DNA of 64,000 bases from Betaproteobacteria bacterium GR16-43 (GCA_001953215.1 CP019169.1:1302001-1366000); one strand, 5' to 3'. Numbered from the stretch's first letter, positions 43,826 to 52,559 are shown. Notes: a model not told the origin generated them from the sequence alone. Numbers and translations: made by a program.

Positions 43826-44484
43826 CGGGCCTCGGCGGCGAGGGTGAGGATGTCGTTCACGATGACCTCCGGCATGAGATAGGCGGCCGAGTAGATCTCG
43901 CGCACCCGGCCCCGGCTGTCGATGAGGAAGACGCGCAGCGTGTGGTCGAGGCGCCGCGCGCCGCTGGCTTCAGTGACGGCCGCATCCTGGCCGAAGCCCT
44001 CCAGCAAGGGCGCCAGCTGCGACTGCGATGCGGTCGTGAGGAAATGCCACGGCGGCTTGCGCGCGGCGCCCTCGAACGTCTTCGAGAAGAGGCGCATCAC
44101 GTCGGGCGTGTCGTACTCGGGATCGAACGAAAGGCTGACCAGCCGCGCACCGCCCGCGGCCACGGGGTTCGCCGAGAGGCGTTCCCGCACCTGGGCGAGC
44201 GTGGCGATGGCGAGCGGGCAGCCCGCGGCATCGGTGCAGTGCGTATAGATGAACGAGAGCAGGGTGACGCGCCCCGTGACGAACTCCGCGAGCGGGCGGG
44301 AGCGGCCCGCTTCGTCGACCACGCGCCCGCGCGGGGCCGACTGGATCGGCGGCAGCGTGTACGAACCGGCCGGCGGCGGCGTGAAGAGCTGCAGCGGCGC
44401 GGCGACCCGTTCGTCGCCTTGGGCCGCGTGCAGGGCCGGTGCGATGAGGCAGGCGGTCGCCGCGAGCAACAACCGTCCCCTCAA
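43822..44484 (-). CDS. SCO1/SenC-family copper chaperone with CX5C site
   Basis: 220-residue thioredoxin-fold protein with a signal peptide (LLLAATACLIAPALHA). The copper site region reads FIYTHCTDAAGCPLA (Cys83, Cys89) with a downstream His in RRLDHTLRVFLID. Classic SCO proteins have CxxxC; here five residues separate the cysteines. The start is taken as TTG 44484, whose TTGA overlaps the stop of the methanethiol oxidase gene. A second in-frame TTG follows at residue 5. Likely delivers copper to the upstream-encoded oxidase. Confidence 0.82.
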   Translation of the reverse strand: MRGRLLLAATACLIAPALHAAQGDERVAAPLQLFTPPPAGSYTLPPIQSAPRGRVVDEAGRSRPLAEFVTGRVTLLSFIYTHCTDAAGCPLAIATLAQVRERLSANPVAAGGARLVSLSFDPEYDTPDVMRLFSKTFEGAARKPPWHFLTTASQSQLAPLLEGFGQDAAVTEASGARRLDHTLRVFLIDSRGRVREIYSAAYLMPEVIVNDILTLAAEAR

Positions 44485-45737
44485 AGCGGCTTCGCCGAGA
44501 ACTTCATGTGGTGCGCGCGGCCGAGCTTCTCCTTCGCGAAGTCGACTTCGAACGCCGGAGTGAGCTCCTTGCCATTCCAGTTGAACGCGCGCACGAACTG
44601 CTCGTTGTCGGCGCCGCCCTTGTCCCAGTTCTCGAGCAGCGACGACGAGACGTAGACGCGCTTGCCGTCCCAGCTCTGCGAGATCATGTTCACCTGCTTG
44701 CCGGTGACCTTCTCGTAGGTCTGCTTCGGCGCCTCGGGATTGGTGAGGTCGAAGTAGCGCGTCTTGCCGTCCATGAACGTGTTGACCCACAGGCCCTTGC
44801 CGTCGGCCGTGATGCTGATGTCGACGGGCAACGGGATCTTCGCCGGGTCGCCGATCGTGCCGACTTCCTTCGCGACCCACTCCTTGCCTTCCTGCTTCAC
44901 GAGCCAGAGCTTGGAGGTGAGTGCCGCGGCCGTGATGGCCCAGTTGTCGCCGGGCTTGAGGGACCAGCGGATCTCGAGCGGGCCACCGGGGACGGAGAGC
45001 ACCTTGGTGGGCTTCATCGCCTTGTGGTCCCACACGACCATGGTGTTGCCGAACTTCTTCATCGCCTCGCCGTCCTTGATCAGCTCTCCGAGCGGGCGCA
45101 TGTAGTTGTTGAAGCCGGTGAAGCTCGAGGTGAGCATCGCGTTCTTCGACGGGTTGATCGCCACGTCGTAGCCGTAGCCATCGCCGCCGCTGCCGGTGGG
45201 CACGTCGTACTTCGCGACGAACTCGCCCTTGTTGTTGTAGACCGCGATGCCGGTGACGCCGCCCTTGTCCTTCGTGTTCGAGAGCGTGCCGATCAGCATC
45301 CGGCCCGGCACGGCGTAGAACGTGTGCGGGCCAAGGTAGCCGCTCTTCTCGCCCAGGTCGGTGATCGTGCGCGTGAGCACGGGCTTCGCGGGATTCTTGC
45401 CGACATCGAATACGTAGATGCGATTGTCGGACAGGCCGCCGGCCCAGAGATAGCGCCGGTCGTCGGTGAAGCCCATGTGGTGCGCTTCGCCGCGCGAGCC
45501 CACGGAGACGCTGCTCACGACCTTGCCGTAGTCCTTGGCCTTCGGGTTCGCGGAGATGGTGACCAGCTTGTCCTGGCCGTCGCCCCAGTCCTTCACGCCG
45601 AGCGTCCAGACGTGGACGTAGTCCTCCTGGCCCTTGATCAGCGCGGTGGTGTACGGGGAGTTGCAGGTCTCGTCGGCGGCGGCCGGCAAGGTGAAGGCGG
45701 CGAGAAGCAACGCGATCACGGCGATGGGTTCCTTCAT
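44481..45737 (-). CDS. mtoX: Periplasmic SBP56-family protein, probable methanethiol oxidase
   Basis: 418-residue selenium-binding-protein-56 homologue with a signal peptide (ending PAAAD). Beta-propeller body with SRGEAHHMGFTDDRRYLWAGG, PHTFYAVPGRMLIG, GGPLEIRWSLKPGDNWA and C-terminal GRAHHMKFSA. The conserved HH pairs are candidate copper ligands. Bacterial SBP56 was shown to be a copper-dependent methanethiol oxidase, typically encoded with a SCO1/SenC gene, as here. No selenocysteine is involved. It would oxidise methanethiol to formaldehyde, sulfide and peroxide. Function inferred from family and context. Confidence 0.85.
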   Translation of the reverse strand: MKEPIAVIALLLAAFTLPAAADETCNSPYTTALIKGQEDYVHVWTLGVKDWGDGQDKLVTISANPKAKDYGKVVSSVSVGSRGEAHHMGFTDDRRYLWAGGLSDNRIYVFDVGKNPAKPVLTRTITDLGEKSGYLGPHTFYAVPGRMLIGTLSNTKDKGGVTGIAVYNNKGEFVAKYDVPTGSGGDGYGYDVAINPSKNAMLTSSFTGFNNYMRPLGELIKDGEAMKKFGNTMVVWDHKAMKPTKVLSVPGGPLEIRWSLKPGDNWAITAAALTSKLWLVKQEGKEWVAKEVGTIGDPAKIPLPVDISITADGKGLWVNTFMDGKTRYFDLTNPEAPKQTYEKVTGKQVNMISQSWDGKRVYVSSSLLENWDKGGADNEQFVRAFNWNGKELTPAFEVDFAKEKLGRAHHMKFSAKPL

Positions 45738-45799
45738 GGCGCTCTCCGCAAGTTCGGGAAAACGAGTCTACTCCCGCGCCGCGGCTTGATCAGGGCCCC

Positions 45800-47197
45800 C
45801 TAGCGTCCCCCGCGCTGCACCCACTCCACGAGGGCATCCATGGCCGGCTGCGCGCGATTCGCGTTCTCGTGGTTGGCCATCATCACGACCGCGTAGCGCC
45901 GGCCCTTCACGTCGCGCACGTAGCCCGCGATGGCCTGCACGCCCGTGAGGGTGCCGCCCTTGAGGTGTGCCTGGCCGGCCGCGCCGCCGCGCGAGTTGCG
46001 GAACGTGCCGTCCACGGCGAAGACCGGCAGCGACGCGACGAACTCCGGCATGACGGGGCTCCCCCACGCGCTCTTCAGCAGCGCGGCGAGGGTTGCGGCG
46101 CTCGCGCGATCGGTGCGCGAGAGCCCGGAGCCGTTCTCGATCGAGAGTTCGCGCGCGCGGATGTCCTTCTGCCGGAGCCATTCGGAGATGAGCAGCGCGC
46201 TCGCGCTCGCCTCGCCGGGCACGCCCAGTTTCTCCGCCGGGAGCGTGAGGAAGAGCTGCCGGGCCATCACGTTGTTGGAGAACTTGTTGATGCCGCGCAC
46301 CACTTGGGCGAGCGGTTCGGATTCGTTCACGTAGTAGAGCTTGCCTTCCGCGGGCGCGCGGCCCGCGCGCACCTTGCCCAGCAGCTTCCCGCCCGCTTCG
46401 CTCCACACCCAGCGGAAGGCGCTTTCGAAGTAGCGATCGCCGTCGAGGACCGACAACGCCCACGTCTTCTCGCCGCACGCGGCCGGGTACGTGCCGGAGA
46501 AGATGACGGTTGCGAGCAGGCCCGTCTCCTCGAACTCGTGCTTCAGGTTCCGGCGAAAGGACGTGCACGGCTCCTTCGTCGACTGCAGGCGGCTCGCGAT
46601 GGTGACGTTCGGCAGGTCCGGCTCCCCCACCACGCGCACGCCGTCCTCCGTGGGGATGAACGTGAATTCGATCACGCGGAAATTGGCGAGCAGCGCATCG
46701 GGCCCGACGTTGTAGGCGCGGCGCGTGTCGCCGTCGAACTTGGCCGGGTCGTGCGCGACGGGCGCGAAGTAGCTGCGATCGAGGATGACGTCGCCCTTGA
46801 TCTCGCGCAGGCCGCGCGCGCGCAACTGGTGCGCGACCTTCCACAGGCGCTCGTAGGTGAGGCTGGGATCGCCGCCGCCGCGGATCACGAGGTCGCCCGC
46901 GAGCTCGCCATTGCGCACTTCGGACGTGGTGATGAACTGCGTCTTGAACGTGAACGCGGGCCCGAGGAGATCCAGCCCCGCGAACGTGGTGAAGAGCTTC
47001 ATCACCGAAGCCGGGTTCATCGGCTTGTCGGCGTTGAACGCGAGGAGCGCATTGCCACCCTCGACCGGCTCCACCACGATGGCCACCGCTTCGGGCGGCA
47101 CGCCGGCGCGCGAGAGTTCGACCCGCACCGGTTCGGGCAGCGCGGCGCCGACCGGAAGTGCGAGCGAAAGCAGCACGGGGAGCAGGGCGGCGATCAC
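45800..47197 (-). CDS. dacB: D-alanyl-D-alanine carboxypeptidase/endopeptidase (PBP4, S13)
   Basis: 465-residue periplasmic peptidoglycan hydrolase of the DacB/PBP4 family. Signal peptide, nucleophile motif SVMK in NPASVMKLFTT, SNN in INKFSNNVMARQLF, and KGGTLTG as the third motif (KTG variant), with the characteristic large insert between SxxK and SxN. GTG 47197 overlaps the bioA stop (GTGA). Trims D-Ala and cleaves cross-links during wall remodelling. Confidence 0.9.
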   Translation of the reverse strand: MIAALLPVLLSLALPVGAALPEPVRVELSRAGVPPEAVAIVVEPVEGGNALLAFNADKPMNPASVMKLFTTFAGLDLLGPAFTFKTQFITTSEVRNGELAGDLVIRGGGDPSLTYERLWKVAHQLRARGLREIKGDVILDRSYFAPVAHDPAKFDGDTRRAYNVGPDALLANFRVIEFTFIPTEDGVRVVGEPDLPNVTIASRLQSTKEPCTSFRRNLKHEFEETGLLATVIFSGTYPAACGEKTWALSVLDGDRYFESAFRWVWSEAGGKLLGKVRAGRAPAEGKLYYVNESEPLAQVVRGINKFSNNVMARQLFLTLPAEKLGVPGEASASALLISEWLRQKDIRARELSIENGSGLSRTDRASAATLAALLKSAWGSPVMPEFVASLPVFAVDGTFRNSRGGAAGQAHLKGGTLTGVQAIAGYVRDVKGRRYAVVMMANHENANRAQPAMDALVEWVQRGGR

Positions 47198-48483
47198 GGG
47201 ACTTCCCCGAGTTCCGTCGCGATGGCGAGGCCCGCATCGACCAGGAGGTTGAACTGCGCGCCGTCCACGCAGTACGGCGGCATGAAGTAGACCGTGTTGC
47301 CGATGGGCCGCAGCAACACGCCCAGGGCCAGCGCGCGCTCGAAGGCGCGGCGTGCGAAGTCGGGGGCCTTCGTGTGCACTTCGAAGGCCCAGATCATCCC
47401 GAGGTGGCGGAAGTCGTGCACCGAGCGTTGCGTGGCGAGCACCGCCGCGGCCTTCGAGAAGAGTGCTGCCTTCTCGCGATTGGCGGCGATCACGGAATCG
47501 CGCTCCAGCACCTGCAGCACCGCGCACGCGGCCCGGCAGGCGAGGGCGTTGCCGGTATACGAATGGGAATGGAGGAAGCCGCGCGACACGTCGTCATCGT
47601 AGAACGCGGCGTAGACCTCGTCGGTGCACAGCACGCAGGAAAGCGGGAGGAAGCCGCCGGTGATGCCCTTCGAGAGGCACATCAAGTCGGGCGCGACGCC
47701 GGGGCCGGCCTGTTCGAACGCGAACAGCGTCCCCGTGCGGCCGAAGCCCGCCATGATCTCGTCCGCGATCAGCAGCACGTGGTACTTCGTGCAGAGCTCC
47801 CGCGCGCGCGCCAGGTACTCCGGCGGGTACATCCGCATCCCGCTCGCACCTTGCACCAGCGGCTCGACGATCAGCGCGGCGATCTCGGCGTGGCGACTCG
47901 ACAGCAACGCTTCCAGCGCGTCGATCGCGCCGGGCGCCGTGGGAAACGGCACCTGCAGGTTCTCGCGCAGCAGCGGCGCGTACGCATCGCGGAAGATCGC
48001 GACGTCGGTCACCGCGAGCGCCCCCACGGTTTCGCCGTGATAGCCGCCTTCGAGGGCCACGAAGCGGTTCTTGCCGCGCAGCCCCCGGTTGGCCCAGTAG
48101 TGGAACGCCATCTTGAGCGCGATCTCGGTGGCGCTCGCGCCATCCGAGGCGAAGAAGGCATGGCCGAGCTTCCCGGGTGCCAGCCGTGCGAGGCGCTCCG
48201 AGAGTTCGATCACCGGCTCGTGCGTGAAACCCGCGAGCATCACGTGCGAGAGCCGGCCCAACTGGTCCTGGATCGCGGCCGCCACCTCGGGGTGCCCGTG
48301 CCCCAGCAGGTTCACCCACCAGGAACTCACCCCGTCGAGGTAGCGCCGGCCTTCGAAATCGTGGAGCCAGGCGCCTTCGGCGCTCCGGATCGGCACGAGC
48401 GGGAACCGCTCGTGGGCCTTCATCTGCGTGCAGGGATGCCAGACGGCGGCGAGGCTGCGGGCGACGGCTTCGGCGTTGGTCAC
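47194..48483 (-). CDS. bioA: Adenosylmethionine-8-amino-7-oxononanoate aminotransferase
   Basis: 429-residue PLP aminotransferase of biotin synthesis, converting KAPA to DAPA with SAM as amino donor. Marks: WHPCTQMKAHE, DGVSSWWVNLLGHGHP, ASDGASATEIALKM, GGYHGETVGAL, IADEIMAGFGRTGT, PLP-lysine in LCLSKGITGG, HSHSYTGNALAC. GTG start overlaps the preceding small gene by GTGA. No other bio genes are in the window. Confidence 0.94.
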   Translation of the reverse strand: MTNAEAVARSLAAVWHPCTQMKAHERFPLVPIRSAEGAWLHDFEGRRYLDGVSSWWVNLLGHGHPEVAAAIQDQLGRLSHVMLAGFTHEPVIELSERLARLAPGKLGHAFFASDGASATEIALKMAFHYWANRGLRGKNRFVALEGGYHGETVGALAVTDVAIFRDAYAPLLRENLQVPFPTAPGAIDALEALLSSRHAEIAALIVEPLVQGASGMRMYPPEYLARARELCTKYHVLLIADEIMAGFGRTGTLFAFEQAGPGVAPDLMCLSKGITGGFLPLSCVLCTDEVYAAFYDDDVSRGFLHSHSYTGNALACRAACAVLQVLERDSVIAANREKAALFSKAAAVLATQRSVHDFRHLGMIWAFEVHTKAPDFARRAFERALALGVLLRPIGNTVYFMPPYCVDGAQFNLLVDAGLAIATELGEVP

Positions 48484-48806
48484 GCGCTGCGCCCGGCGCC
48501 GATGCGGTTGATCTGCGCGGCGGCGGCGGTGGTGGCCTCGTTGGCGAGCGGCTCCAGCCCTTCGGGCGGCAAGCCGCCATCGTCGGTGATGTAGCAGAGC
48601 GCGGTGAAGAGCGTGCGCACTTCCACGCAGGCGAGGTTGCGCGGATCGATCGCGCCGGTGGTGACCTCGACGCCCCGGGAGGAAACCACGACGAACACGC
48701 CCGGTTGCAGGAGCGCCGCGGGGCCATGCTCCGTGAAATGGGCGTCGAGCCGCGCGAGGATCATCTCGCCCAGCTCGGCCTTTTCCTGGGGTCCGAGGAG
48801 TGCCAT
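48480..48806 (-). CDS. Hypothetical small protein upstream of bioA
   Basis: 108-residue soluble protein (LGPQEKAELGEMILARLDAH at the start; ATTAAAAQINRIGAG near the end). Alternating beta-like VFVVVSSRGVEVTTG and CVEVRTLFTALCYI. No signal peptide, no family recognised. First gene of the small gene-bioA-dacB operon, with a 4-base overlap with bioA, which argues that it is real. Confidence 0.65.
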   Translation of the reverse strand: MALLGPQEKAELGEMILARLDAHFTEHGPAALLQPGVFVVVSSRGVEVTTGAIDPRNLACVEVRTLFTALCYITDDGGLPPEGLEPLANEATTAAAAQINRIGAGRSA

Positions 48807-48969
48807 GGCCTCATTTTATCGCGACCGTGTCCGTTAACCCCTACAAGCGCACGCGGCGCCCGCTGGCAACCAACCCGGGCGAGTGCTAGCAACATTCGTC
48901 CTACGTTCGCGTCGAGAATCTGTGCACGCCGCTTGCTTGTGAAGGTCACGTCACCGAAAGGAGATGGCC

Positions 48970-49608
48970 ATGCACTTGCTGGATTGCATCGAGACGCAAC
49001 TGGTCTGCAACCGCCTGCCGCTGGTGGGCATCACGGTCGCAGCCGTTCCGTACGCGAATACGCCGTTCGTACTGACGCTGCATTGGCACGGCTTCGTCGA
49101 AACGAGGCTCGCCGACGTGACGGACGCGAACGTCGTGGCGTACCAACCGGTGCCCAGCAGCGCATTGCAGTTGAACGAGCGCTGGGATCGTTTCGAGGAG
49201 CTGGAAAATGCGGTGCTCGATGTCGCATGGGAACTCGGGGCGTGGAGGCTCGAGCGCACGGACGCGCTGCCTTTCATCCGCCCGGGCGCGTCCCAGCAGG
49301 AATCAGCGCGCTGCCTTGGTGCATTCGGCAACGCCCCGGTGCTCATCGACGGGGTGCCGCCCGTTGTCGCGGAGTGCCCCGATTCGGAAGGCCTCGTCGA
49401 GGCCGCCTCGCGTTCCGGCTACCACGAATGGATCTTCCATCCGGTTCGCGGCGGGCTTTGGGGCGAACAGTGCGAAGACAGCACGCTGCAGGAAGGCGGC
49501 TATCGGAATCCCCCATGTCCCTACCTGAGCGCACCGGCTCCCACGCGCCGCGGGCAACGGCGCCGCACCGTCTTCCAGCTCGGGAAAAGCGACCGGCTGG
49601 TGCGATAG
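48970..49608 (+). CDS. Hypothetical protein
   Basis: 212-residue protein without signal peptide or membrane helix. An acidic, aromatic body contains TLHWHGFVETRLADVTDANVV and the C-terminal part becomes Pro/Arg-rich. No family recognised. The start is placed at ATG 48970: AAGGAG ends 6 bases before it, whereas the in-frame ATG at 48964 directly abuts that SD. The last 94 bases overlap the phospholipase-D-like gene in another frame, so its true C-terminus or the next start may differ. Confidence 0.6.
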   Translation: MHLLDCIETQLVCNRLPLVGITVAAVPYANTPFVLTLHWHGFVETRLADVTDANVVAYQPVPSSALQLNERWDRFEELENAVLDVAWELGAWRLERTDALPFIRPGASQQESARCLGAFGNAPVLIDGVPPVVAECPDSEGLVEAASRSGYHEWIFHPVRGGLWGEQCEDSTLQEGGYRNPPCPYLSAPAPTRRGQRRRTVFQLGKSDRLVR

Positions 49609-50996
49609 CCACCGGGTTCGCGGCGCTTGCCCTCCTTTGCGCGGCGGTAGGCTGCGCCACCACGCCGACCACCGGCGCGGTCTTCTCGGCCGCCAACGCC
49701 TCCGAACCGGTCCAGATCCAGAACTCGCGCGGCACGACGCTCTCGACGGCGCAGAGCAAGCGCATCCTCGATGACCTGACCGCGCGCTCGCCCAACGCGG
49801 ACCTCCTCGAGCGCCACCTCGCCATCGAGGAAGCGGTCAACGCGAAGCCGCTCACCTCCGGCAACAAGGCGGTGCTCCTGCAGGATGGCCCCGCGACGTA
49901 TGCCGCGATGTTCCGCGAGATGGAGGCGGCGCGCGAACACATCTACGTCGAGATGTACATCGTCGAGGACGACGAGACCGGCCGCCAGTTCGCCGACCTC
50001 TGGCTGCGCAAGCAGAAGCAGGGTGTTCCGGTGAGCCTGCTCTACGACGCCGTGGGCTGCATCGACACGCCGAAGGAATTCTTCCAGCGCCTGAGGGACG
50101 GCGGCATCACCGTGGCGCAGTTCAACCCGGTGAATCCGCTCGAGGCGAAGAAGGGCTGGGACCTGAACCAGCGCGACCACCGGAAGCTCCTGATCGTGGA
50201 CGGGCGCGTGGCCTTCGTGGGCGGCATCAACATCTCGGGCGTGTACTCCGGCGGCTCTTCCACGCTGCGCAAGAAGTCGGACGACACGGGAAAGACGCAA
50301 CGCCCGTGGCGCGATACCCAGGTGCAGGTCGAAGGTCCGGTCGTCGCCCAGCTCCAGCAGTCCTATCTCGAGTCCTGGTCGAAGGCGGAGAAGAACATCC
50401 CGCCCACCAAGCAGAAGCAGCTCACGCCGAAGAGCGCCGGCAAGGAACTGGTGCGCCCCATCGAAGGCTGGGCGGACCGGACCGAGAAGTTGAACCCGAT
50501 CTACGCCACGTTCCTCTCGGCCATCACGAATTCCGAGAAGAGCGTGCACATCGCAATGGCGTACTTCGTCCCGGACCCGCAGATGATGGGGGCGCTGGAA
50601 GCGGCCGCGAAGCGAGGGGTGGACGTGCAGCTGATCCTGCCCAGCTTCACCGACTCCTGGGTCGTGTTCCATGCGGCGCGCTCGAAGTACGCGGACCTGC
50701 TCGAGGCCGGCGTGAAGATCCACGAGCGGAAGGACCGGCTGCTGCACGCGAAGACGGCGGTGGTCGATGGCGTCTGGTCGACGGTCGGCTCGGCGAACCT
50801 CGACTGGAGGAGCTTCCTCCACAACAACGAGTTGAACGTGGTGGTGCTGGGGCCGGAGTTCGCGGACCAGATGGAAGCCGCGTTCAAGCGCGACATCGCG
50901 AATTCGAACGAGATCACGCGCGAGGCGTGGAGCCGGCGCGGCGTGAAGGATCGCGCGCTGGAGGCTTCGGCGCTCGTCGTGCAGTACTGGCTCTAG
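49515..50996 (+). CDS. Phospholipase D/cardiolipin-synthase-like lipoprotein
   Basis: 493-residue PLD-superfamily protein with two HKD motifs: HRKLLIVDGRVAFVGGIN and HAKTAVVDGVWSTVGSAN, as in ClsB-type cardiolipin synthases. N-terminal lipoprotein-like signal ATGFAALALLCAAVGC puts the lipidated Cys at residue 47, behind an unusually long 28-residue basic leader, so the true start may be later. Probably membrane-anchored phosphatidyl transfer or hydrolysis. Starts inside the preceding gene. Confidence 0.85.
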   Translation: MSLPERTGSHAPRATAPHRLPAREKRPAGAIATGFAALALLCAAVGCATTPTTGAVFSAANASEPVQIQNSRGTTLSTAQSKRILDDLTARSPNADLLERHLAIEEAVNAKPLTSGNKAVLLQDGPATYAAMFREMEAAREHIYVEMYIVEDDETGRQFADLWLRKQKQGVPVSLLYDAVGCIDTPKEFFQRLRDGGITVAQFNPVNPLEAKKGWDLNQRDHRKLLIVDGRVAFVGGINISGVYSGGSSTLRKKSDDTGKTQRPWRDTQVQVEGPVVAQLQQSYLESWSKAEKNIPPTKQKQLTPKSAGKELVRPIEGWADRTEKLNPIYATFLSAITNSEKSVHIAMAYFVPDPQMMGALEAAAKRGVDVQLILPSFTDSWVVFHAARSKYADLLEAGVKIHERKDRLLHAKTAVVDGVWSTVGSANLDWRSFLHNNELNVVVLGPEFADQMEAAFKRDIANSNEITREAWSRRGVKDRALEASALVVQYWL

Positions 50997-51020
50997 GCGT
51001 TTCCCCGCCCTGGAGTGTGC

Positions 51021-51044
51021 TATAACACCATCCATATGGATGGT
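51021..51044 (+). promoter_or_regulatory. Promoter -10 with perfect 18-base operator palindrome
   Basis: TATAAC (51021-51026) directly followed by the perfect palindrome ACCATCCAT/ATGGATGGT (51027-51044), which would cover the transcription start. No good -35 hexamer is visible. It sits just before a ribbon-helix-helix-like gene, the expected position for autorepression. Confidence 0.65.
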
Positions 51045-51057
51045 AATGGGATGGCAC

Positions 51058-51495
51058 ATGGCTGGTGCTAGGCGCACGAAGGCCGCGGTCGTCGAGCCCC
51101 GGCTGCGCGCCGGCGAGACCGAGAAGCTCACGCTGAACCTGGGCGTGGTGGATCTCGGCCAGATCGACCTGCTCGTGCAGGAGGGCTTCTATTCCAACCG
51201 CACGGACATGATCCGCACCGCCATCCGCAACCAGTTGGCCGTGCATTCGGAGCAGGTCCAGACCACGGTCGCGCGGCGCACCCTCGTGCTCGGCTTGCAG
51301 CAGTTCTCTCGCGCCGACCTCGAAGCGGCGAAAGCCGCGCGCCAGATGCTGCAGATCCAGGTCGTGGGCCTGGCCCGCATCTCGGAGGACGTCTCTGCGG
51401 AGCTGGCCCGCGCCACCATCCAGTCCGTCGTCGTACTCGGCGTCTTCCACGCGAGCGCAGCCGTGCGCCGCGCGCTGGCCGACCGCATCCGCTAG
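51058..51495 (+). CDS. CopG/ribbon-helix-helix-like transcriptional regulator
   Basis: 145-residue protein. A segment TEKLTLNLGVVDLGQIDLLVQEGFYSNRTDMIRTAIRNQL reads as a ribbon-helix-helix fold: beta strand with alternating residues, then two helices with the SNRTDMIRTAIR pattern. The C-terminal half is helical, hydrophobic and ligand- or oligomer-domain-like. Starts at 51040, 51046 or 51058 are possible; the first two lie in the operator palindrome, so 51058 is preferred. The next gene begins 8 bases later, so they form an operon. Confidence 0.75.
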   Translation: MAGARRTKAAVVEPRLRAGETEKLTLNLGVVDLGQIDLLVQEGFYSNRTDMIRTAIRNQLAVHSEQVQTTVARRTLVLGLQQFSRADLEAAKAARQMLQIQVVGLARISEDVSAELARATIQSVVVLGVFHASAAVRRALADRIR

Positions 51496-51503
51496 GGAAA
51501 CCC

Positions 51504-52559
51504 ATGCCCTTCGACTACCGTTCCATCACCGACACCATCGAGCGCTCCCTGGCTTCCGCGGGTCTCGCGCGCGAGGCCGGGATGATGAAGGGCATCACCG
51601 ACACGATCCACCAATCGTTGTCCAACGCCGGCCTGTATCCGCACGAGCCTCAGGCGCGAGGGCCGCAAACGCGCGAGGCGCCAACAGGCCCCGGCCTGCC
51701 GGGCGAACTCCTCGAGCGCTCGTTTTCCAATGCGGCCGGCACGCGGGCCTACGAACTCTACGTCCCGTCGAGCTATCCCCTCGGCAGCGAACCCGTGCCG
51801 CTGGTCGTGATGCTCCACGGGTGCAAGCAATCGCCGGGCGACTTCTCGGTCGGCACGCGCATGAACGAGCTCGCCGAGCGGCACGGCTTCCTCGTCGCCT
51901 ATCCCGCGCAGCCCACCGCGGCGAACGGCTCGAGCTGCTGGAACTGGTTCCGGGCCACGGACCAGGCTCGCGACCAGGGCGAGCCCTCGATCCTCGCGGG
52001 CATCGCGCGCGAGATCGCTTCGCATCATCGCGTCGACAATCGCCGCATCTTCGTCGCCGGAATGTCCGCCGGCGCGGCGATGGCCGTCATCCTCGGCGCG
52101 ACCTATCCCGAGCTCTTCGCGGCCGTTGGCGCGCATTCCGGACTGCCGCATGGGGCCGCGCACGACGTGCCTTCCGCCTTCAAGGCGATGAAAGGCGGTA
52201 GCGCACGGCAAAGGCGTTCTTCGCTCGCGGTGCCGACGATCGTCTTCCACGGTGCACAGGACCCGACGGTCAACGCCTGCAACGGCGCCGCGATCGTGGA
52301 GCAGGCCACGTTCGCCCGCGAGCACGCGTTGCACCTGGAGGTGACCTCGGGTTCGTCGGCGGGCGGCTGCAGCTATCGCCGCAGCGTGTACCGCGACGCG
52401 TCGGGCCGTGCCGCCGCGGAGCATTGGGTGGTGGCGGGCATGGGGCACGCGTGGTCGGGCGGAGACGCGCGCGGATCGTTCACCGACGCGAGGGGACCCG
52501 ATGCGTCGGCCGAGATGATCCGCTTCTTCGTGGCGTCGCAAGGCACCGGCACGGCATGA
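51504..52559 (+). CDS. PHB-depolymerase-family esterase
   Basis: 351-residue alpha/beta hydrolase of the esterase-PHB (LpqC) family. Oxyanion loop VVMLHGCKQSPGDF, nucleophile in VAGMSAGAAMA, acid in FHGAQDPTVN, His in GMGHAWSGGD. No signal peptide, so intracellular or secreted by another route. The N-terminus holds an imperfect tandem repeat, ITDTIERSLASAGL (8-21) and ITDTIHQSLSNAGL (31-44), which could be an amphipathic granule-binding region. Encoded directly after the RHH-like regulator. Confidence 0.85.
   Translation: MPFDYRSITDTIERSLASAGLAREAGMMKGITDTIHQSLSNAGLYPHEPQARGPQTREAPTGPGLPGELLERSFSNAAGTRAYELYVPSSYPLGSEPVPLVVMLHGCKQSPGDFSVGTRMNELAERHGFLVAYPAQPTAANGSSCWNWFRATDQARDQGEPSILAGIAREIASHHRVDNRRIFVAGMSAGAAMAVILGATYPELFAAVGAHSGLPHGAAHDVPSAFKAMKGGSARQRRSSLAVPTIVFHGAQDPTVNACNGAAIVEQATFAREHALHLEVTSGSSAGGCSYRRSVYRDASGRAAAEHWVVAGMGHAWSGGDARGSFTDARGPDASAEMIRFFVASQGTGTA

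Noticed and set aside
44481-45737. Possible selenoprotein because of the selenium-binding family name
   Set aside because: No in-frame TGA, and the family does not contain selenocysteine. The name is historical.
51040-51057. Upstream ATG codons (51040, 51046) as starts of the RHH-like regulator
   Set aside because: The first is part of the perfect operator palindrome and both are very close to the predicted transcription start. Kept as alternatives only.
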